Part shown: piece by piece, positions 48,801 to 57,800 of the stretch
Numbering within the stretch: the first letter of the stretch is position 1
Layout of the letters: each line of letters begins with the position of its first letter
Origin: Spirometra erinaceieuropaei
Taxonomy: Eukaryota > Platyhelminthes > Cestoda > Diphyllobothriidea > Diphyllobothriidae
Direction of reading: 5' to 3'
Length of the DNA stretch: 64,000 bases
NCBI GenBank assembly: GCA_902702965.1
Contig: CACRXP010000411.1
Coordinates: 293,034 to 357,033 of the forward strand
Program-made: the position numbers and the translations under genes
The notes under the pieces: generated by a model
The model's database searches: none
Told to the model about the DNA's origin: nothing
The model's input: only the letters and a program-made list of their open reading frames with translations

Positions 48801-51800
48801 ATAGGGTATTGTGGTTGATTATTACTGGAGTAAAAAGGAGTGTGTGGACGTAGATACGCTTGGAAATCAAGAATGCCATTGACTGCCAACTGGGTTGTGA
48901 CCCGCACTGCAAAGTCGGGTTATTCGTTGTATCTCGTTGTCCTCTCTGTCCTAATTTCCTCTCTGAATCTCTCTGTCCTCCCTTCATCTTCTCACTTACT
49001 TGGCTTAGTTTCTATTTCTCGGCTTGCGTTCGGTGTGACATATTGTCTTTTATATTCTTTTATATTTATCTGCTAACAGACCGATTGGGCTAATTCGCGA
49101 ATACACTTTCATGTGGCTACCTGCCGTTTTATTCCTAGCACGAGGCCAGTGCTTGCGCCCAGGAAGTTTGGTCAAATCATGAGAGAGGGATGCCTAACCG
49201 ATTCTTTATTTTTTCCATATGGCGAGCTTTATTTGTCCGGTCACGCGATCACTGAGCTGAATTGTGGCCCTTTTATTTCACAGCCTTCACACAATGCTAT
49301 GTGTACCAAAGATTTCTGATTAACCTACTTTTCGGTTTCCTGCTCTGGCAGTCCGAACCCCGGGTGCGCAGTTGCCTGAACGAACTGAGACTCAGCCAGA
49401 TGTTTGACCTCTCCACCGCAGCGCTGGAGGGTTCGCGGGGCTACTGGAGGGCCTACGAACCGATTGTTCGCCTGGGTATTCTCTCGGAAATAGAAGTCAT
49501 TGCTGGTCTGTCTGCACAACTCACGGAACAAGCTCGAGGTGGAGTTCTCGCTTCCGATCTTTTATCTCAGCAGAGGAAATCTGACGTGAGTCTCTTTCGC
49601 TCTTCGGACCCCGAGCTTCTCTTTGATTTTGCGCATATTACCGATTTTGTATAATTCTGATGACTAACAGGTGCGCAGTCCTCATCTGTTTTCATTGACA
49701 TTATACTTGAGGACTTAATACATCACAAATGTCACCTGCTTCTGCCTTTGATCAAGGCAGTTTGTCGACCCGTTAGTACTTGAGGACCAGAGGTCACTTT
49801 CGTACAAGTGAGCACACCTTTTCCGGATGGGCTGACAGTGTGAGCAACAATCGTACCTAAAGGCAGAACTTCGTTATAAACGATGATAACGTGACCGAAA
49901 GTTAGACCGCCTCATAAATCTCCCTTCAATCCAGTCGTAATACGCGAATGATGGAAGTAGTGGTTATTTGGATGGGAAGAGTAAGATGACGAAATCGCAA
50001 AATCCCACGGGAACACAAATTTCGTGCTTTCGCGGTCCCCTTGTTTGTGTTTACCAGTGTGGACGTCGAGGGTGTGCGCGGCACATGAAGTGCAACAGCT
50101 AGATCGGCAGCGGTGTTTTATTTCCAGAGCCGCGCACTACTTTGATGCAACCCGCCCAAACAACTGATCAGTTCTCCGCAATAAGCAGCTCGAAAAAGAT
50201 AAATTCGGATGTGTTATACCGTCGTTTGCCACCGAAGCAAGCACAGCACAGACCTCCGCACCGCTGATATAATTGTAAGTTAATAATAATCCTGCCAGCA
50301 ATAGCTACCCGTACGATTATAAGTTAGTAAGAACAGCACTTCGAACCCAGAATGGTGGTAGATGGGAGGAAAGCGCGTCGAACCAAAGTGGGTTCGCCCT
50401 ACATGTCAAACTGTTAGGTTATCGGTACAAATATAAGTTGATAACGGAGGCACTTCGATCGAGGGGTGGTGATAACTGACTGGATTGTGTGCCGGCACAA
50501 ACGTTTTTATGTATCAAGCCTATATGTTATATATTAGTATGAACGACACGCCGTACAGAGTATGTAACACCAGCAAACAGAAAGCCGCTGATGTGAACGG
50601 CACACCGGACCCAGGGTGCTTACTATTGGGTTACCAGTGTTCCGACCTAGAACCGCAAACATGTTAGACCTAATTAACTCACTCTACTGGAGCGACGTAA
50701 GTAGCAACCATACAGACAGTTTTTCCAGTAACGATTCACTGAACAGAACCGCAATTCGTGATATCTGGAGTTTGAGATCTGATAAACGAATTGTCATTTC
50801 AATATTTCCTACTTGTTCCAATTGTTTTGGCCACCACTTTGGCTCTACTACTCTTGGGAATGTACATATCAGTTCTTAATAGGCACCGTCATACTGTATG
50901 ATCTGCAATTTTTCTAGCCATGGGCATGTTGTTTTCTGTTTTTATAAAGGCTAGAACGCAGATGCACTAAAGATTGTAAAATATTGAGTGAACGCTTCAA
51001 AAAAACTTTTATAATTCAGTTCTTTCAATAAAGTGTTTTCATTGAAATTTCTTTCTGAGCCAATCTGATGTCAACAGTCATTCACTTGGGCTATTTGTGC
51101 TTTCTCGAGATCCAGATCTCGAGTACTCCACGCTGCGACCAAGATAGATCATTGGATGCCAATCCCACATGGTTATGAGTATCTGCGATATAAGGCGACT
51201 CGACTCAATAGTAGTGTTTCGTTCTGCGTTTGGAGCTGAGGTAAGGGTGATTGATTATGCTAAATAAAATAGAAATAGTTATCCCAGCGAAATCTAGTGA
51301 CTCCATCTATATCCTGATAATCTTCAGACTTAGACCAGAATTGAGTAAACCAGTTCCTTTGCTTATCAGACTGTTGCAGTTTGTTCTTCGAACCTTTCGT
51401 CGCGTGAATTGTTAGCGTTTTTTTGTCAAGATAGGTGACCCTTGATCATGCCAAATGAAGTGATAGAAGTGGTTAAAGGGCGTCTGCCAATGGTCTAGGG
51501 GCTGGCTGTCTGGATAGCAGTTGTTGCTACCCAAGTTCGAGTTTCTGTTTACTTGTGGGTCTTCAATACCGTATATGTAGATATACAGTTTTATTGGGAA
51601 CACAGTTGTTGATTAATCGCCAATGTTCGCCCGCAGTCATTCGCAAGTTGTAGGACATTTCCTCTTACTGAATCTCTCTACATAAAATTAGAGCTGTTGA
51701 GTTATTTTTGTATCAAATCTGTGATCGCGTAAGGTCTTTAAAGACTCACACGCCACTAGTTATTCCTGGATTTTTCGTCATCTCCCTGCCGAATTCGATC

Positions 51801-54800
51801 TAAGCTCCTCTTTTTTTTTATTAACATTGGTTTTCCTCATCCCCCTTCCGATCCGAAATCAGCTGCTCATAGACAATCTCCTTGCCTGGCTGGAGGCTCG
51901 TTCCCAGCAGAGTAGACCCACTCTACACACGCTGGAACCGGTGCTGGCAATTCGTCACGCCGCCCTTCAACTAGTAACTGCTCGTCTGCGAGCTGCCTTT
52001 ACCCCCCATTGTCCCGCCGCCACGTCGTTGACTCCACTCACCAGACTGCAACGCCACCAACTATTTCGACTGGAGTCTGCTCTGGCGGACAGTTGGCTGC
52101 AACGGGCTAAACTGGCTCGAAAGTAATTTCTGCNNNNNNNNNNNNNNNNNNNNNNNNNNNNNNNNNNNNNNNNNNNNNNTTGGTCGTGTGATTGAACAAA
52201 TCAGGGTGGGAATAGGGGGCGCATACTCACGAGGCCTCACGGATATCAAGCCAGAGCGTTCGACGCGCGTGAGGCGATGAAAGTTTGTGAAGTCAGCCCG
52301 ACAGTCACTAGAGTTGGACCGGAGGCGTCCTAGTTCTAGCCGGCGGGGTTGGCCGTGTGTCAACAGCTGTCACGGCCATTGTTCGACAAAACGGATCCGG
52401 AGAAAAGGGAAACTGGAACGGCTGCTACAATATAGTTTCTTTCGTGGTGAAGTACGGAGTACTGGCCCCATCTCTCATGTGCCTCACGGCGCTCTCAGCT
52501 CTGTCAGTACAAAATAGGTTTGGCTCACTCAAATTTCACATCAGTAGCAGTAATCATAGGGCAAATTTATGGAGGTGCCACTGTGCTTTGGCTTTCAGCT
52601 TCGTGAATTGAGTTATTCCTTTATTTTGGCAACTTTTAAATCCACGAATTCCAGGTCGTCATGTCGGATTAAGTGTACTACAGTCCGTCTAGGCACTACG
52701 TCCACAAACAAAAGACGGAACTTAGTCGAAGTCAATATATGCCCTTCACTAGGATCAAGCTATTATGCCTCCCATTCTGTCCGGAATCAAGTGAGATCCT
52801 AACCACAACAGTAAGGGTCAAACCCCAACTTGACATGCTTATATATATCTCACTTCAATAGGCCTGTGACGTACTGATGATGACAGAGTCTGGGGGGTAG
52901 ATAGATACAACACTGTTTCGGGCTTGTTTTCCTTCATTCAGCCAATCATAACCCTGACCACCAGCTGAGATCGGAAACACAAACATGCGCACAGGCATAC
53001 CTGGCACAGCTGGTCCACCACTGGGGTCTACCAGATGGGTCATAAGCACTTCATCGAGCCGAAGTTCATCAGTGCCTCTGTCGCTGCAGATCGGGTATTT
53101 ATTCACTCAGAAATGGGCGCACACCGATCGATTGGCTTCTCGAAGCAAACAAGCTTGGTATGGGCGATAGGGGTCACGAACAGGCAACCATCCACCAATA
53201 TATTTATATATTTGGAGGCAAACATGTTCTTTGGCAAAAGTAAAAAACTTCATTAAGTGAGTTTTAGACGCTGGTATGTATGGACGATAATTACAAATGA
53301 CGCAGTAGGCAGTGGGACTGAACTTCAAATAGGCTTAGCTCACGGCCTGGATATTTGTGATCGTAAGTCGGCGGCAGTTATTATGTATAAGCACAGCTAA
53401 GCTGAAATAACAAGTCGAAGATGCGGGCGGGGTTGGTTTACTCAAGAAAAAAACAAGAACCAGCTATATTAGGAACTCCCTCTAATACGTATAGCGGAGA
53501 AATCTGTGTAAGAAGTACATGCGGGAGGCGTTATCGTCCGGAAGACACATCGTCATCGGTCTCATCAGAAGATCTATACAGAGAAGCCTGGTCACCCGTC
53601 CTGGTATAATGCTCTTCCTTACCTTGACTTTTTCTCCATCAAATCTGGGAGCATCATTGAGTCGCGGATTGTTATTTACAAGACGCCACATTTACATTTG
53701 AGTCCACTTTTTTTCAGCGATCTTTCACGCGTACTTATCCCACTTCATCGCCAACTCGTACCCACTCTTCTGCGTCCTCGAGCGCCGCCAGAGGAGGTTC
53801 GAGATCATCAGCCGTTCGGCTCGCCTGATCGATTCGTTTGTTTGGCCCGTCTGGAGGATAATGTAGACATCTTGGGCTCTCAGACTCGACCCAAGAAAAT
53901 GTTGTGGATTGGCAGTGACGGTCGCCGCTACGTCATAGTCGCCAAACCTAATGTAAGTTCTCACAGGGCTTCCTGTTTCTCTTCCCGCAAACTTCCAATC
54001 CCGAGTAGTTAGTGAATCCTCTGTTTTTGCACCATTTAGGACGACCTACGCAAGGACAGTCGTCTGATGGAGCTCAACGGCATGATTAACAAGTTCTTGA
54101 TGAAGAATCCGGAAACTCGGCGTAGGGCTCTTCAAATTCGAACCTATGTAGGGGTGGCCGGTGGCTTTGATTTGTTTTGTTCTTATAAAGCACCCGACTG
54201 TCCTTAGATTGCGACTTACACTGACTTTGCTCCCTTTGTAGGCTGTAATTCCACTGAGCGAAAAGGGTGGTTTGATCGAATGGGTCTGCAACACCCAGCC
54301 CTTCCGATCCATTCTGTCCAAACTCTACATTGAAGTCAATCATCCGATAAACTGGGGAAATATGAGTCGGCTTGCTCCTCTTTTGGAAGATCCCCTGGAG
54401 TAAGGGTTTGCTAAATTCCTTAGATTTTTTCCTTATTTGAAACGGCATACCTCCCGATACTGTCTTTTGCCTTCTCCCCTTCTTTCAGGGTCAAACGGGA
54501 CAAGTACTTGAACAAGTGGCTACCGATGTATCCTCTGGTCTTTTACCGTTGGTTCCTCCACACCTTCCCCAACCCGAGCGCGTGGTGAGGAGACCTTTTT
54601 ATTGCCTGACTTTCATTTATCCCAGCAGAAGTTCTAGGCAGTGATGTTTTCAACGTTTCACATTACTCACCCTCCTTTAGAATTCCAGGATAATCAATAT
54701 AGCTTCCTGTCCTGACAAAAAAGCAGTGAACAAAAAGTATAACTTCGGTGCGTATATGCAAAGAGTGTGTATGGAATTCCGCTCTCGTACTGAGGGGGAC

Positions 54801-57800
54801 TACCATTGATCAAGACCAACGGGCTGTCGTATACAATATGCTCACTGAGGCTAGTCTTGAACGATTTTCGCGATTGATAGATGTTTTCACATATTTTGGA
54901 TAATTTATCTTGACCCGACTGTAAAAGACTCGACCACGTCAATTGGATTAGAATCCACGACAGCAAGGATAAGGCTTACGTACAGCCAACGCCCTAGCCA
55001 CCTGAGCTACGGGGCCCCACCGGAGGACGTGAGTTTAATCGCGTTTGGTTCAAGTTCATGAAATGTTAACCGAAATTCTCTAATGCGTTTTCGTTTTGAA
55101 AATATTACTTAAGTAGGTTTATAAAATGAATCACCGTGCAGCATAATTCTAGGATAATTCAGCTACCTCAGGATGCAGGCCTTCGAAGGAACTTTTTCCG
55201 GCCGCATGCGAAAAATTCAAACCTCTGTACCTTTCTCACTTGTTATGCAACGACAGGCTGCAGTTGAGAAGCCGTCGCGAAATTTTCTGGTACCATTAAA
55301 TTCTGTTGTCCTTGCGTGCTTTAAATTATAAAGTACTGTTTTTTGACTAAGAAATAATTTGTTTTTCGAAAAACTACCAAATCAAAAAACGCATCTTGAC
55401 AGGTCAACTACTCAAGGCCTAAAATAACTGCCAGCAGAGAAGTGGGACGTCATAAAACGACAAAATGATGAAACATAGTAATAAATACAACTTATCAGTA
55501 TTTTGTCGATTTGTCTTTAGCTTTCAAAGTTGCCGTAAGGCGAGAGGGCGTTGAGACTACCAAGTTGTCCTAGGTGACTTGGTCTATGTAATTATTAAGC
55601 AAAAATGCCAACTTTTTTTCCAAAGAAAGATGTTTTCTTGCCTTGTCCGAATTTTTTTGATTAGTGCAAAAAGATTTTCTATGGGATGTAGGCCCTGGCT
55701 GTTAGCGGGAATAAAAATACTTTGAAGGCTGCAGGTGGACAGGCTGGCTGTAGTTTAAAATATTAGATTATAGTCGTAAGCTGAATTAGAATCATACCTC
55801 CTTTGAGCGGTTGACGGGGACACTATCCTACAACTTTAGGGTGTTCATTTGACGTTGATAAACACCGCTTTAACCGAAGGCATCCATTACGATGTCGATG
55901 GACACCTTGCTATTTATCATCTCCGCTGTTGAACGCCATACCGGTCGCTCTCTGAATTTGATGGCCATCCAAACCATCAGGCGTCGACAGTTCTTGAATG
56001 TTGGTGTCGATATAGTGTGCTCTCGTGGAAAGTTTTTCCCACATATGACCACCTGAGTCGACTTCGTAGGCTTTTCTAAAAATACGACCTCATCACAAAA
56101 GTAAATGTTTTTCCAAAAGGAAAGTCTGTGATCGATATATTTTTGAGCAAACAAAAAGCGTTCCCTAATACGTTTTCTACTTAAAATGGCTTTGTCATGG
56201 CGTTTTGCTGATTTAGACCTAACTCTTTCATTCTTTTTCTAATTATGCGCAAAGAGAACAGACAGGTGTTCCCTGTAAATAACCTTAAGGGACATATAAC
56301 GATGCTTTTTCGGTGTCCGACGAATGAAATCGTCATATCGCTTGTTGGCGGACCGTTCCGGCCCACCTTGCTTAGTTCCAGGCATTATTTTATTAATACT
56401 CCAGAGATTGGCCTGGCTAATGTTGAAAATACTGGCAAACGACTAACGCGGCAGCCCTTCGGCTGCCAATTTTCATATACGCTCAAAGTCAACTTCCGAT
56501 AGGAACTGTTTTGACATCTCTGCTCTACGGCGTGGCAAAGAAAAGTGGCAGCATGTAGCGCGCAATCTATGTATACGTGTTTGCGCCTACTGGTTCCCGG
56601 TGTAGTTAAAGAAATACTGTCCAACAAGCTTATTACTGCGTTCAACGATGTAAAACGTTGCAGTCTTGATAAACATAATTTATAAAGGACAAATTGCTTC
56701 TTGATTCATGAGAATAATGTGTTTTTACATACTTGACTTGAACTGATTTTCATGAGCTAAAAATCGCAATCTCCATTTCCAGAGTGGCCTTCTTTGATAT
56801 TTTTCTTTGTTATATGAAACTTCCTTTATAACGCAACGCGTGCAAACAGGAGGTTTTAATAGGGGATACTTGTTAGAATAGAAAATTAAGTGGATATCCA
56901 GAGACCTCAAAATTTTGCTAATTTTGGTCTGTTTCCCCTCAATAAAACTGAAGTAGCATGATCTCTTCTTTAGAAAAGGGCATTTTAGGATTCCAACCAT
57001 TTCTAAAAACAAGAATAACCACACAAAATATATGCCGTCCCACCAACTCAAATACCGATCTCGACATTTCCTGAATTAGGTCGTCTACTGTACATCGCAC
57101 CAAAAATTATCGGGGAGGCTAGTTTTCTGTAAGAGGCCATTGGCAAATGAAAGGTAGAATTAGGCCGTACAAGCGACTTACGGTTAGATTTTACTTTTCT
57201 TCAAAATCGAGAGAAATCCTTAACCATTATTGTTCTCCCTGGTTAGACTTTATTTGTAGACTTAAAATGTGCCCTCCATGGAAGCTGTAGTTGCATCATC
57301 ACTACCGTTATTTTGTTGCCTCTCAGGTACGCCGCACGCGAATCTTTTGCTCGCACCTGCGCAGTCATGAGCATGGTGGGTTACGTCCTTGGACTGGGCG
57401 ATCGACACACCGAGAACATCCTCTTCGATTCCACAACTGGCGGTCTGGTGCACGTGGATTTTAGCTGCGTGTTCAATACAGGTCTGACTTTGCCCTGGCC
57501 TGAACGAGTTCCCTTCCGGTTGACGCGAAACCTAGTGCACGCGATGGGACCAACAGGCTATGAGGGCATCTTTCGCCGGTGTGCAGAAGCTGTAATGCGC
57601 CTCCTGCGTCGTGAAGTCGACCCGCTTCTGGCCGTCTTCCGACCAATCTACTTTGACGCCCTTGTCGAGCAGGGAGCGGGTCGTGCCGCCGATGGTGGTA
57701 TGTTCTGAATGCTTATTATGGAAAGCAGTAGACTTTTTGCGCTCTTTTGTTGAAAGGTATCTTCTACCAGCCACCATGACCATCACACTAGTTAGATGTG

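Larger units (their letters stand above)
54585..57326. other. Intron with a tRNA-like repeat, a T-family end and a Tc1/mariner relic
   Basis: The elements are listed separately. The parts at 55400-55860 and 56660-57326 are AT-rich with nothing else recognised. Confidence 0.6.

Noticed and set aside
52855..53106. Minus-strand open frame considered as an unknown gene
   Set aside because: Short, no recognised domain, and within an ATR intron. Probably repeat-derived.
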